This document shows, one piece after another, positions 35,986-46,734 of a DNA stretch of 64,000 nucleotides. The stretch's first letter is position 1. Each line of letters opens with the position of its first letter. The notes under the pieces are model-generated. The model was given only the letters and a program-made list of their open reading frames with translations, was not told the origin of the DNA and did no database searches. The position numbers were made by a program, and so were the translations under genes. Source of the DNA: Cordia subcordata (Eukaryota; Streptophyta; Magnoliopsida; Boraginales; Cordiaceae); contig JAPTOF010000006.1 of NCBI GenBank assembly GCA_028554755.1, positions 13,205,001-13,269,000 on the forward strand, read 5' to 3'.

Positions 35986-36767
35986 TTTAATATATATGTG
36001 AACGGAGATGCATAACAGGAGCCAACATCATTGATATATATATTTCAAATAACCATCGACATTAGATAATTAACAGTGGGAATGGAAAAATTTTACAAAC
36101 AAAAGGAGAAAAAAAAACAAAAAGTTAATGCTCCAACCATATTATAAGGCACGGACACATATGGGATAGGAGTAATAAATATTACGGTATATTATAAAGA
36201 TATATTATTACGGTATATTATTACTCCTACCATAAAAATTGTTATAGCAAACATGTTAACACAAATAAGCAAGAAACTTCTAGGCACAACAATTTGTCGC
36301 CATGAAGAGGAGCAGAAAAGAGACAAATGATTGAATTATCTGGATTTAATTGGATGTCTGTACATAAGATTTTTCTGGTGCATCACAATCTGAAAAAAAA
36401 AAATCGAAAATATAGGCAAAGCATCGAATCAAGCAGCGGCCATTTAGGATTTTTGGTGCAAATTAGGGTTGAGATGTAATGACCAGCAGTGCACGCATGC
36501 GGGAAAAGAAAAATAAACTAAAAAGAAGTGGCCAATGAGAGAGGGAATCGCACACACACCGACCGACAGGAACAGTGGAAAGAATACGTTAGTTGACTTT
36601 AAAAAAATAGAATTGATCTACACCGTTGATCAAGCGGATTGCCTCATCTGAAATTCGACGGCGACGATCATTCGCACGAATATGCTGAATGTGACCCAGT
36701 TTTAGGCGGGAAACGCGGGGGTAGACATGACGTAGGTGGTTGTTTGCTTAAGTAGGAAGTTTTGATG

Positions 36768-37178
36768 GGATTTTTTTGATAAATACATTAATCTTAAAAT
36801 TCTTTATAAAAATAACCTGATTTTAGAATGAATTTCAAATATAGTCTTTTCAGTTATTCAAAAGTCGAAATCGACTGTTCAATCAACGAAAGTATCAGCA
36901 TTATTACTCAGTCGTTGGCGGAATAATTTTCGGTTATTAAAAACTTTCGACGATTGAATAGCTGAATTTGACCAAATTCGGCGATTGAATCATCGAAAGT
37001 TTTTTCAATAACCAAAAATTACTCGTCAATGGCCGAGTAATAAATGCTAACACTCACGTTAATTGAACAGTCAATTTTGTTTTTGAAAAGTCAAAAAGAC
37101 TAGATTTAAAATTCATTTCAAAATAAGATTATTTTTGTAAAAAATTTTAAAATTCGTGTCATTTATAAAAAAAATTTC
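36768..37178. mobile_element. Foldback DNA element with 9-bp target duplication (MULE-like)
   Basis: Perfect 9-bp duplication gttttgatg at 36759-36767 and 37179-37187. The whole 411 bp is a near-palindrome. The arms are about 200 bp, meeting at about 36965-36980 around ctgaatttgaccaaattcgg, and include inverted gactgttcaat, ttactcggc and aactttcga blocks. No coding region. The transcript would fold into a long hairpin. The stretch 35986-36758 before it holds no gene. Confidence 0.8.
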
Positions 37179-37258
37179 GTTTTGATGTCTATCTTTAGAC
37201 AATAGACGATGGCCCACACGAAAGTAATTTAAATAATATTACATAATAGGATATACAT

Positions 37259-37262
37259 ATAT

Positions 37263-37297
<35 letters not shown>

Positions 37298-37300
37298 GAG
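37259..37300. repeat. AC/AT microsatellite
   Basis: tatacacacacacacac followed by an (AT)n run. The 300 bp after it, up to the RIP promoter, hold no gene. Confidence 0.8.
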
Positions 37301-37588
37301 TTTGGACCGTTGATGATGCGAAAATAGATGGACGGTTTGATGTCAAAACACGTGGAGAGCATATAAGCCCACAAAATAGGTGTAAAAATTCAGCATATTG
37401 ATCTTAGCTTTGATTAATGCCGCCAGCTTCTACGCGTGCTTGCAAATTGCAACTAGGATGCTAAACCAGAGTTAATTTTACCATTAAAAAAGTAGTCTAC
37501 TTGCATTAATTTAAGCTTTATCATGTAACCGGGTCTTTTATCTTTTTTGATTAATTGTTTCTTAGTTTAAATTTTTTTTCCACACCAT

Positions 37589-37683
37589 TATATAAGCCTG
37601 CAAACCATATTATATTATCCCATAATCAACTCTCTTTGCAGTCTTTTCGCTATAATCTCCACAGCTTCAATTTTTTCCCGTAG
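37589..37683 (+). promoter_or_regulatory. TATA box and probable non-coding first exon of RIP gene A
   Basis: tatataag at 37589-37596 would set transcription near 37620. A short leader (ctccacagcttcaatttttt) ends at a donor, probably gtaggt at 37680 or gtggtt at 37684. The leader-donor pair is conserved at the pseudogene copy (about 43200-43245), where the TATA box is lost. An intron of about 1.14 kb would end at gtgcag, 38818-38823. Confidence 0.5.
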
Positions 37684-38835
37684 GTGGTTTTCTTCATTTT
37701 ATTCTTTTATTAGTATAGAGGTTAAATCTATAATTGTGATTTTGTCCTATCTCTTAGGGTAGATCAAGATCGAATATCGGTAGCTGATGAATAAAAGGTT
37801 TAGGGTTTTCGTGTTTAGGTTTGCTTGTTTGTCTAGTGATGATATACCTTAAACAAGCATTCATTCTTATATGGTTATTCGGTGGTCGTGATTTCGCCAA
37901 TCCAGAACGCGTCATTGATTAATTCCCTCATTTATGTGGGTTTTGACTTGCCTTGCGTAAACCCTCGTTTTTGGGGATCTTATTCTCCCCCTTCTTCTTG
38001 CTTCGTGTAGGGCAGATTTTAAGTAGCTTGGGCTGATGGGCGCTAATTCCCCAAGTCTGTAGGTGGGCTAAGGCTATTAGGGGCCATATTCATGTGGGCC
38101 CAAACAATTAGCTGTAACTTATGTTGATTAATTTGTTTTTACTTGATCCCTAACCATGATGAGTACTACTGAACTGTGAGTATTATTTGATCATTTTACT
38201 TGAGTATTAATACCTTATGTGAAATAGCACTTTTATCGTTTATTTGGTTATTAAGCTATTTAATGTTTCTTCTTTTAATGATTTTTAGTTTTTTTTTATG
38301 TTTTATAACTGTTAGCTGATTGTAAATTTTTTTTTTTTGTTTTTAAAAGATTAGCTCATTGCAAAAAGATGACACATTGATCGAGTTGGGAAAATTTTGA
38401 TTCTATTATTGGAGATGTATATATTAGAAAATTGAAATCTTAAGGTGAACTTTTTTCTCTAATATACTACACATTGACTTACGAAAAGTTTGATTCAATT
38501 GGAGATGCATAAATATTAGACACTGAAATCTTATGGCCAAATTTTTCTCTACTATGTGTATAATGTAAATTTTGTACAATTGTTTTGTCTAATTTTTTTT
38601 CCCCTCTGTCTCTGTCTCTTTCTCTCTCTCTTTTTTTTTTTGGCGTGTCTTAAAAGATTAACAAGATAGCTAGAAATGCCTTTAACACTTTTTTTGGCAA
38701 CATTTACTTATCTATGAAGTATATCATTCGCGTATTTATTTGTGTATTTGTTATTTATCAGTGAATCATATCGTCCATGTATTTTGAGAAAATGTCTTCA
38801 TTTCTTTGCGTATATTCGTGCAGCCTCCAACCGCA

Positions 38836-39846
38836 ATGAGGCGCTTCCGGTTTAATACAAAGTCTCCGGACAGAGATGCTTACGAGACTTTTATAGCAAA
38901 TCTGAGAGCTGCTGTGGCCAGTGGAATTGAGGTTGATGGATTCATAGTGTTACGAGATCCGAGACGTGTAACCAATCCCGACGAACGATTTATTTTGGTG
39001 GAACTGACAAATAGTGTGGGCAATTCAATCGAGTTAGCCATAGATGTCACTAATATGTATGTGGTGGGTTATCGAACTGAAGACGTGTCTTTCTTTTTTG
39101 AGGAAAATGATTTTACTCGGCCTCCGTACAACAGGCTTTTCAATAACACACAACGACACTCACTTGGATTTGGAGGTAGATATGTGGGTTCTAGACAACT
39201 TGAAGCCACTGCAGGTGCAAAGAGGGAAGACTATGATGATCGTGGAAACAGGGTAACTCTAACTGGACGAAGGGCGATTGAGTTGGGAATTGAAGCACTG
39301 GATGATGCCATCCAATCGCTGTCTTATGCTACTCCTGGTTTACAAGGAGGTTTCAGGGCTCGCCCCCTTTTAGTCGTGATTCAAATGGTGTCAGAGGCAG
39401 TCCGATTTAGATACATCGAACAAGAAGTAGTGAATAGCATAACAAGCTTTAGGAATCGGAGAACAAGCTATACAAATATGTACCCCAACACTCACGTGGT
39501 GTCCCTCCAGAACCAGTGGGACTCTCTTTCTGACCAAATCCAGCGAGCAAGTGGTGGAACCTTTCCAAGAGGAGTTCAGTTAGATCCATGTACTGGCTAT
39601 TCCCAGGACGCTTATGAGGTGAATGAAATCACGTGGAGTTTATACGCTGATGTGGCGGTCATAAAGTACGCAGAATTTGAAAACCAAGTGTCGACTTCTC
39701 GAAGAAATCGAGGTCACCACAATCATCAGAACGAAACATACGACTATGATCCAAACCAACCATCTACATCTCGCGGAAGTCAAGGTCGCCAAAATCAAAA
39801 CCGGCCATCCACGTCTCGCGGAAATCAAAATCGGCATGAGCTATGA
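38836..39846 (+). CDS. Ribosome-inactivating protein (RIP), single-chain type, gene A
   Basis: 336 residues from the ATG at 38836. I chose this start because the codons before it fall in a probable leader intron that ends at gtgcag (38823). The RIP fold covers about residues 5-265. The five residues expected in the rRNA N-glycosylase pocket are visible: Tyr75 (NMYVVGY), Tyr116 (GGRYVGS), Glu187 and Arg190 (MVSEAVRF) and Trp228 (NQWDSL). RIPs of this family remove a specific adenine from the large rRNA. No lectin B chain follows, so single-chain (type 1-like). No signal peptide is seen, which is unusual and suggests a cytosolic product. After about residue 275 a Ser/Arg/Asn/Gln-rich tail has two or three copies of a PSTSRG-x-Q-x-R motif and ends RHEL. 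Intact and probably expressed (TATA, leader intron, 3' region). Annotation only; activity is inferred. Confidence 0.88.
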   Translation: MRRFRFNTKSPDRDAYETFIANLRAAVASGIEVDGFIVLRDPRRVTNPDERFILVELTNSVGNSIELAIDVTNMYVVGYRTEDVSFFFEENDFTRPPYNRLFNNTQRHSLGFGGRYVGSRQLEATAGAKREDYDDRGNRVTLTGRRAIELGIEALDDAIQSLSYATPGLQGGFRARPLLVVIQMVSEAVRFRYIEQEVVNSITSFRNRRTSYTNMYPNTHVVSLQNQWDSLSDQIQRASGGTFPRGVQLDPCTGYSQDAYEVNEITWSLYADVAVIKYAEFENQVSTSRRNRGHHNHQNETYDYDPNQPSTSRGSQGRQNQNRPSTSRGNQNRHEL

Positions 39847-40136
39847 ACGTGAAAACCTTAATATGGATGCTTTCGTCCCGCCTGTTGAACAAGTTTTGCA
39901 GTGTGATCTATTTAAGCGCGATGAGTATGTGTTACTGAGTAAGCTGGCTAGGAGAGGCTATGCGATTGAAATGGCCTCTCTATATCGGCTACTAGATTCA
40001 TATGTTTTCTTTCCGTCGTGTTTTGGAGTTTGTCATGCAAATAATCGGGTTGGAGTTTGTTGTACTCTGACTCTTGAGTGTGTTGAGCCCCTTGGGGGCG
40101 TTCAATAATAGCTTTTGTGTGTTTGTGTGATGACAT
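39847..40136 (+). other. 3' region of RIP gene A
   Basis: This sequence is conserved after the stop in the duplicate copy (45000-45350), including gttgagccccttggggg. It is followed by aataat, a possible poly-A signal near 40104. It is probably 3' UTR. Confidence 0.45.
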
Positions 40137-40620
40137 ATGATTTATATAGATCCCATCTTATTTGATCATGGGAAGATTCATTTCTTAAATCGATTAACAT
40201 AATAAATTTCCTATAAAAATTATAATATCAAAATTATATCTATTTCGGTCCATCAACAGATGACATACCAATAGATTCTAAAGCGAATTCAACCCTTCTC
40301 AAAACCAATAAACACGTAGATGTGTCCTCCAGTGAAGACCATTTCGTTACCTTTGCAAATCATCAGAACAAGTTTTTTTTTTTTTTTTCTGCAAACCTTA
40401 AATTTAGTACCTCAGAGCGCTCTGATTTAGACCTGCCCCCATCAAATATAGCTCACATACGAGGCATTAGGAGGTGTAGACTACCGATTATGCATTATTG
40501 GTGGGAGATCTTGCATTCTTTTTAGTGTAAAATATACTGGATTTTTTGTGCTTTAGTTAAAGTGCATCAAATTCATTCCCTGTATTTAATTCTGCTCATT
40601 ATCTTTATCTTGTTTGATCA
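40137..40620. other. Unit A spacer (empty-site reference for unit B insertions)
   Basis: No gene. This spacer aligns piecewise with unit B at 46905-46950, 47393-47719 and 51708-51870. At about 40449 it reads catcaaatatagc without an insertion, at the place where unit B carries the hAT element. Confidence 0.6.
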
Positions 40621-41625
40621 TTTAAAAGATGGGGGTGCAGACTATTTGGAATCTGAGCAAAAATGCTCCCTGAGAATGGAAACCTTGAGGCAGGGAGCTC
40701 TTACCCCAGTGTGACCTGATGCTAATTAGTGTCGCAATCTTTTTTTCCCTGAAAAATCTCAGCCATACAAATCTTGACAAATGACTAAATTTGTCAAAAG
40801 CCGCACAACACGAGAGGTTCCGTACAAGTTATTTGAATTTTTATCATAACGTTATAAACGCTAATATTTGGCTAGCATAGTTATGGAAAATCTCCATCAG
40901 GGGTACAATTCACCCTGGCCACTTCATATTCATTCTCAGAGGCATCTAAAGATCCCAAATTTACGTAGTACAAGCTCAATCTTGTTTCTCCTTATCAACA
41001 ACTATATCACAACTTTAAAACACCATCAAGTGAAAACAGATTAATTAATATTCACTGAGATTGTCTTTATATGTTGTAACAATATCAATGCATGCTGATA
41101 CGTGTCATTAACTAGCTCAGGACTATTCTTTATTCTACAAAATTCCGTTTTTCTTTTTATCGAACCCCTAACCCAACTCGCCCAATGGATTATTCCTTTT
41201 TATGCTGTGATAAGTCGGATTCTGTGGTCACCACCTAATTGACACAAACGTCTTGTGGTATTTTTTTAGAGGGTCAAAGAGCGAGGCTGAAGAAAAGAGG
41301 ACATCTTCCAGCACATTTGGATGATGCTAGGAAGATACTTTATTATTATACTAATTCCAACTCAAAGAAGCCTTTCTGAAACTGGACGACTCTGTTTTTT
41401 TTTTTTTTTTTTTCCCTCAGAGACCCCAACTCTAATCTAACCCCTGTTCAATCGTTTTTCAAAGTATTCAAACCTAGGTTATTAGGAAAATTAACTACAA
41501 AATTTCTCTAATGACTTGGTGCTTAAATAAGATGTAGCCTCGTGAATGAAACACCTGCTAAGACTTTCTTTCAACTCCGTGTCTAGTACGATCCTATCAA
41601 TTATAAGTATATTAAATAAAATCAA
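40621..41625 (-). pseudogene. Relic of a third phosphatase gene (3' flank and intron 3 only)
   Basis: 40621-41040 matches the 3' flank of phosphatase gene 2 (52919-53345), for example gaatggaaaccttgaggc and gccgcacaacacgagaggtt. 41041-41625 matches intron 3 of both phosphatase genes in minus orientation. Examples are acacgtgtc-like/gatacgtgtcattaac, gctgaagaaaag, catgctaggaagatact-like and, near the donor, gaatgaaacacc and ctttcaactc. Exon 4 is missing between the two parts, and exons 1-3 are replaced by the tandem repeat that starts at 41626. Non-functional. Confidence 0.75.
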
Positions 41626-42070
41626 CTTGGCTTGCCTGTGGAACCTCATAAAACAAATGTCTATTGATGAGAATGTGGTAATGAAACTCGTGAAAGCTAC
41701 TGACCATTTTATAGAATTTCTATGTGTAGAAGCACTGAAAGAGAATCAAAACTTGGCATGCTTTTAAAATCTCATGAAATAAGATATAAAACTACAAATG
41801 TCTACTGATGGCAATGTGGTAACGTGAACTCGTAAAAGCTACTAAGCATTTTGTATCATTTTTATGCGTAGAAGCACTAAAAGAGAATCACAACTTGGCT
41901 TGCCTATGGAATCTCATAAAACAAATGTCTTGATGAGAATTTTGGTAATGGAACTCGTAAAAGCTACTGATATTATGCCATTTCTATACGTAGAAGCACT
42001 GAAGGGAATCAAAACTTCGCATGCTTCTAAAATCTCATAAAATCTATACCAATACGTAAAAGCAACAACC
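41626..42070. repeat. Tandem repeat, about 125-145-bp unit, three copies and a partial
   Basis: Units begin near 41626, 41749, 41892 and 42010. Each carries aacttggcttgc or a variant, aatctcataaaa, gtggtaa, actcgtaaaagctactg and gtagaagcactgaaag. Related to the two units at 30460-30765. Confidence 0.75.
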
Positions 42071-42717
42071 ATGGAGATTTTAATTTTGATTTCAATTCTT
42101 GCATCTCATTGCCTGCCATATATCATATATACTCTGTTATTTGGTTGTCATGTGTGATGCGAGAGCATAGCCAGGATCTTGTCACATTTTTGTTATATGC
42201 AGTTTATTATATATTACACGATTGAAAAGGAAAAGATTAATATATTACATTAAAAAGATGTTCAATAAATGATATAAAAATATCAATTTTCATCATTTAT
42301 GTTTTTTTCCCCTAAAATTATTAGATTTACAAAAATTGCTAACTGTGTGTATCTTAGTATACATTACAATCGATTTTTCTTAAAAGTGTATTTTTTTTTA
42401 AGAAAGTTAGAAAATTTTGACTTCTATAGAAAAAATTCAAATTGAGTTTTTCTTTAAGAAAAAAACCAATCCAAATACTTTAATTAATGCAAAAAGAAAA
42501 TATGCATTTCGTAAAAAATAAAGTAATTTTCATTAAGGAAAAGGAATTCAAACGGCTAGAAGCAAGCAAATCAACACTCTGCCTGGAAACATAATGATGC
42601 CAGCTTCTAAGCGGGCTTGTAATTAATTAAAATACAAATACGAAGTTAACTCTACGATTCAACAAGTCACGTCTTTTTGCATTAATTTAAGATTTATTAT
42701 GTAACCAGGTCTGTTTT
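42071..42717. other. Intergenic; unit B begins near 42590
   Basis: No gene. From about 42590 the sequence (gccagcttctaagcgggctt) matches unit A from about 37425 (gccagcttctacgcgtgctt). This marks the left edge of the second copy of the duplication. Confidence 0.5.
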
Positions 42718-42720
42718 TTA

Positions 42721-43110
42721 GGCTCTGTCCGTTTTGCAGAAAAAATGTTTTTCGCATTTCTTTTTATATTTGGCTACTAAAAATGAAAAAGTCGAAGGAA
42801 AACATTTTCCCAGTCAAAGGAAAATTAAGTTAATTTTCCTAAAAAATATTTTTCTTTAAAACATTTTCTACAACTTATCATATCCCTGCCTCCTAGACCC
42901 CCACCCGGCCCGCCACCTACCACCCAACAAACCCCCCACTCCCATCACGTACATAAATATACTTTTGGTGTTATTACATAAATATTTTTTTATTAATCTT
43001 TATTGTGACAATCAAACAATGAAAAGTATTTTTTTTTAAATATTTTTCAAAAAGAATTTTATAAAAAACATTATCCAAAACAAATTATATTCCGTGAAAC
43101 AAACGGAGCC
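42721..43110. mobile_element. Tourist-like MITE in the promoter of the RIP pseudogene
   Basis: TSD tta at 42718-42720 and 43111-43113. Inverted ends are ggctctgtccgttttgcag and the complement of cgtgaaacaaacggagcc. Unit A has no insertion at the matching place (around 37555), which confirms insertion after the duplication. The 3-bp TTA duplication fits PIF/Harbinger-type MITEs. Confidence 0.7.
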
Positions 43111-43497
43111 TTAGTTCATATTCTTTTTTCCATCGCAAGAACCAATCGGCACCCCCGCACCCTTACAAAAGCTTGCATGCAGAACATATTATCTTCATTT
43201 GCAGTCTTTTGCTATCATCTCCACAGCTTCAACTTTTCCTGTACGTGGTTTTGTTCATTTTTTTTTAATTCTCTTCATTAGCTTTAACTTATGTTAATTA
43301 ATTTGTTTTCATTTGATAGAGTATTATGTTTGATCATTTTACTTGAGTACTAATATTTGTTGAAGAGTTTTTTAATCGTCTGGTTATTGAGTTATTTAAT
43401 TATTATTTTATTTTATTTTTATATGCGTTAGCCGATTGTTAAAAAGTTTTATATTGGGTTAGGAAAAAGAATATTAGATTCAATTTGATATGTATGT

Positions 43498-43502
43498 GTG
43501 CG

Positions 43503-43533
<31 letters not shown>

Positions 43534-43545
43534 TTATATATATGT
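43498..43545. repeat. AT microsatellite
   Basis: A (TA)n run within the leader intron of the RIP pseudogene copy. Confidence 0.8.
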
Positions 43546-44077
43546 AATAAATATAATAGAATTTAAATCGTTTCTCTAGTTTCGTGCGTAAATATGAAAC
43601 TTTTGCAATTTAAACTATTTTTGACCTTTTTCCTTCCTTTCAATGTTTAAAAGGTTGGCCCATTGCAAAAAGATGACACATCGAGTTAAGAAAAAGTTTG
43701 GTTCAATTTGGAGATGTACAAACTATAAAAATGAAAGTTGAACTCTTTTTTTTTTTTTATTTCTCTAATTGAATTTTGTACAATAAGAGTTACTTTTTAT
43801 CTTTTCTCAATATTTCGAATTTAAAATTTTTATAATTTTTTATTTAATAGTAGACTCATTTGTTGGATGTTTTATTAATTCTTTCCTCTATTATTTCTCT
43901 CTCTCTCTAACAAGACAAGACCGAAATGCCTTTGTTTGGCAATCCTTAATTATCTATGAAGTATATCATTCATGTATTTATTTGTTTAATTGTTATTTAT
44001 TAGTGAATCATATTGTCCATGTATTTTGAGAAAATTTATTTATTCCTTTGCCTACATTCGTGCAGCCTCCGAGTGCA

Positions 44078-45008
44078 ATGAAAACGATTTGTTTTAATAC
44101 AAGCTCCCCTGACAAACTCGAGTACGAGAATTTTATCGTACATATAAGAGATGCCGTGGCCAAGGATGAGGTTCATGGTCCTCATGGATACAAAGTGTTG
44201 AAAGATCCGAGAGAAGTTAAGAATTCCGAAAGATTTATTTTGGTGAAATTGACAAATAGAGGTGGGCAATCAATCACATTAGCCATAAATGTCACCAATC
44301 TATGCGTAGTGGGTTATCGAACTCAAAACGCGTCTTTCTTTTTCAAGGAATATGATTTTACTCTGCCTCCATACAATAGTCTTTTCAATGACACAAAACG
44401 AGGCTCACTTGGATTTGGAGGCAGATATGAGGGTGCTGGACAACTTGAGAAAACCGCAGACGCAACAAGAGAATCCCACTTCCATCTGGAGGTGAGGCAA
44501 CCGTAAGAGGAAGAGAGGCGATTGACTTGGGAATTGACGCACTGGATAGGGCCATCGAGGGGCTCCATAGGGTGGATCCTCGCGTAGAGGCAAGACAAAG
44601 GGCTCGCCAACTTATAGTAGTGATTCAAATGGTGTCAAAGGCAGTTCGATTTAAACAAATCGAACAAGACGTAAAGAATAGCATTAAAGAAGAGGAAGAC
44701 CCAAATGGCACAACAGTCGTAAGGCGTCGGATAATAAGCTACAAACAATTTGGCCCAACTCTCTCGATCTCACCCTCGAGAATCATTGGGACCCTCTTTC
44801 TGACCAAATCCAGCAAGCAACGGGTGCAAATTTCCGAAACCAGTTCAGTTAAATCCAAGTACGGGCTATTCCCGAGATGCTTTTCGTGTGAATAGAACAG
44901 ACAGTTGGAATGTATTCACTTCCGTGGCGGTCATAAAATACTCAAGCCAAGTTGGCCAAACTCAAAAACCAACCACCCACATCCCGAAGAAATCGACATC
45001 CACACAAT
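44078..45008 (+). pseudogene. RIP pseudogene (gene B)
   Basis: Second copy of the RIP gene, in the same arrangement: leader, intron ending gtgcag at 44065, ATG at 44078. The first frame is open to 44506. Three frameshifts break the protein, around 44465-44490, 44745-44775 and 44820-44845. The pocket Tyr in the N-terminal third is Cys (TNLCVVGY), and the catalytic Glu is Lys (MVSKAVRF). The second Tyr (GGRYEG) and the Trp (NHWDP) remain. The C-terminal tail is shortened. The promoter has lost the TATA sequence (ttacaaaagc where gene A has ttatataagc) and carries a MITE about 100 bp upstream. It cannot give an active RIP. Confidence 0.85.
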
Positions 45009-45560
45009 GAGCTATGAGTATGAAAACCAAACCTTTATATATCATGCCTATTTAAACATGTATTGCAGCGTGATCTATTTAAGTGTGATGAGTATGTGTT
45101 ACAAGTAAGCTAGCTGGCTGAGGCTATGCGAATTTGTGCCGAGGACATGCTTTATGTGTCCTTGCTTTGCCAAGATTGAAATCGCCTCTCTATTGCGGCT
45201 ACTTTACGTTGTGTGCTTTGGAGGTTTGTCATGCTGGTGCAAATAATCGTTGGAGTTTGTTGTACTCGACTCTTCTAGTGTATTGAGCCCCTTGGGGTCG
45301 TTTAATAAAAAAAGTTTTGTCTGTTTGTTGTGATACATATTGTAGATCTCTAAATCCATTATGTACCGAGGATCATGGACCTTCCATTATGATTTGGTTG
45401 GCTTGCACTCGTTAAGGGCCTTACCATTTATATCGTTGGACCCCTTGGGCTCTTTCAGCATGCCATGTTCGAATGAATCGAGACCTTATACTGTGCACCC
45501 GCAGGTGCTCGTTGCAATGTGCATTTACAGGTGCTATAAAATCACGCGCTGTTAATGCGC
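45009..45560. other. Former 3' region of the RIP pseudogene, then unit-B-only sequence
   Basis: 45009-45350 matches the 3' region of gene A. From about 45356 to 46905 the sequence has no counterpart in unit A, so it is an insertion of unknown type. No gene. Confidence 0.5.
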
Positions 45561-45563
45561 TTT

Positions 45564-45597
45564 TTCTTCTTCTTCTTCTTCTTCTTCTTCTTCTTTT
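45564..45597. repeat. TTC microsatellite
   Basis: About ten ttc units. Confidence 0.85.
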
Positions 45598-45954
45598 TGC
45601 TTGCAATTCTTCTCCTCTCTCCTTTGTTTCATGACAAAAACTAAATCTTACAAAACTTTAAATACAATTCTTCAATTCTCTTTGTTCAACAACTCAACAA
45701 AAAAATCAAATCAAAATCGCAGCTCAATTTAATCAAAATGACCGAAGCAACAACGTCCAAAGAAATAAAAAAAACATCAAATCCAAAGAAAAAACGTCCA
45801 AAGAAATAGAGAATATCTGTAATTTTGAATTGTGAGTTACGAACAAAAATATATAAATATGATGAAGCTTTCCATGAACAAATAGAGATTGAATAGTGAA
45901 TAAATAGTTCTGGCAATTTTAACCAATTTCAATTATAAACGGATATTTTGATGA

Positions 45955-46378
45955 ATAATATTCTATTGAACAAACAATAATAGCCTATAGAACAAACACT
46001 GAACAAGCAATAATATGCTACTGCTACTGAATAATAATAATAGCTTACTGAACAAACAGTTATAGAATATTGAACAAAAAATAATAGACTATAGAATAAA
46101 CAGTTATAGAGTTCTGAACAAATAATAATAGGTTACTAAATAACCAATAATAGCCTACTGAACAAACAATAAAAAGGCTATTGAACAAACAGTTATAGAG
46201 CACTAAACAAACAATAATAGGCTAGTAAACAAATAATAATATGCTACTGAACAAACAATAATAGCCTATTGAACAAACAAGTATAGAACACTAAACAAAT
46301 AATAATAGTCTATTGGACAAATAGTTATAGAATATTGAACAAACAATAATAGCATACAGAACAAATAGTTATAGAATT
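45955..46378. repeat. Minisatellite, about 22-bp unit
   Basis: Some 18-20 imperfect units built on gaacaaacaataatagcct, alternating with variants of the form aacagttatagaatattg. It lies within the unit-B-only insertion and is not coding. Confidence 0.8.
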
Positions 46379-46640
46379 ATCAAAACATCACATAAAATAA
46401 AAGTCTTCATCAATCTCCTCCACCTTTGCCAAAACCCCTTTCTTCTTCTTCCTCGCTCTCTTAAAGTCGTGGTCTTCTTTTTCTTAGCTTTCCTCTCTAT
46501 TTCTTTTTCAACTCTTTTGCGTTTTTTCTTCATTTCTTCTTCAGCAACAAAGTAAAGCAATAAAGCAATAATAAACTCAATGAAGATATCAAATCAAAAT
46601 AGAGCACAATAAACCTTGCATTGATCGTGGTAAAATTGTC

Positions 46641-46695
46641 GAAAGAGAGAGAGAGAGAGAACAAAGACATTGAGAGAGAGAGATAATAGAGACGT

Positions 46696-46728
<33 letters not shown>

Positions 46729-46734
46729 ATAGGG
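46641..46734. repeat. GA-rich microsatellite
   Basis: Several (GA)n runs separated by short interruptions. Confidence 0.8.

Noticed and set aside
38806..38835. Longer RIP start upstream of 38836
   Set aside because: The upstream codons begin at a TTG and end at gtgcag, a splice acceptor conserved in the duplicate copy. They are most likely intron and not coding.
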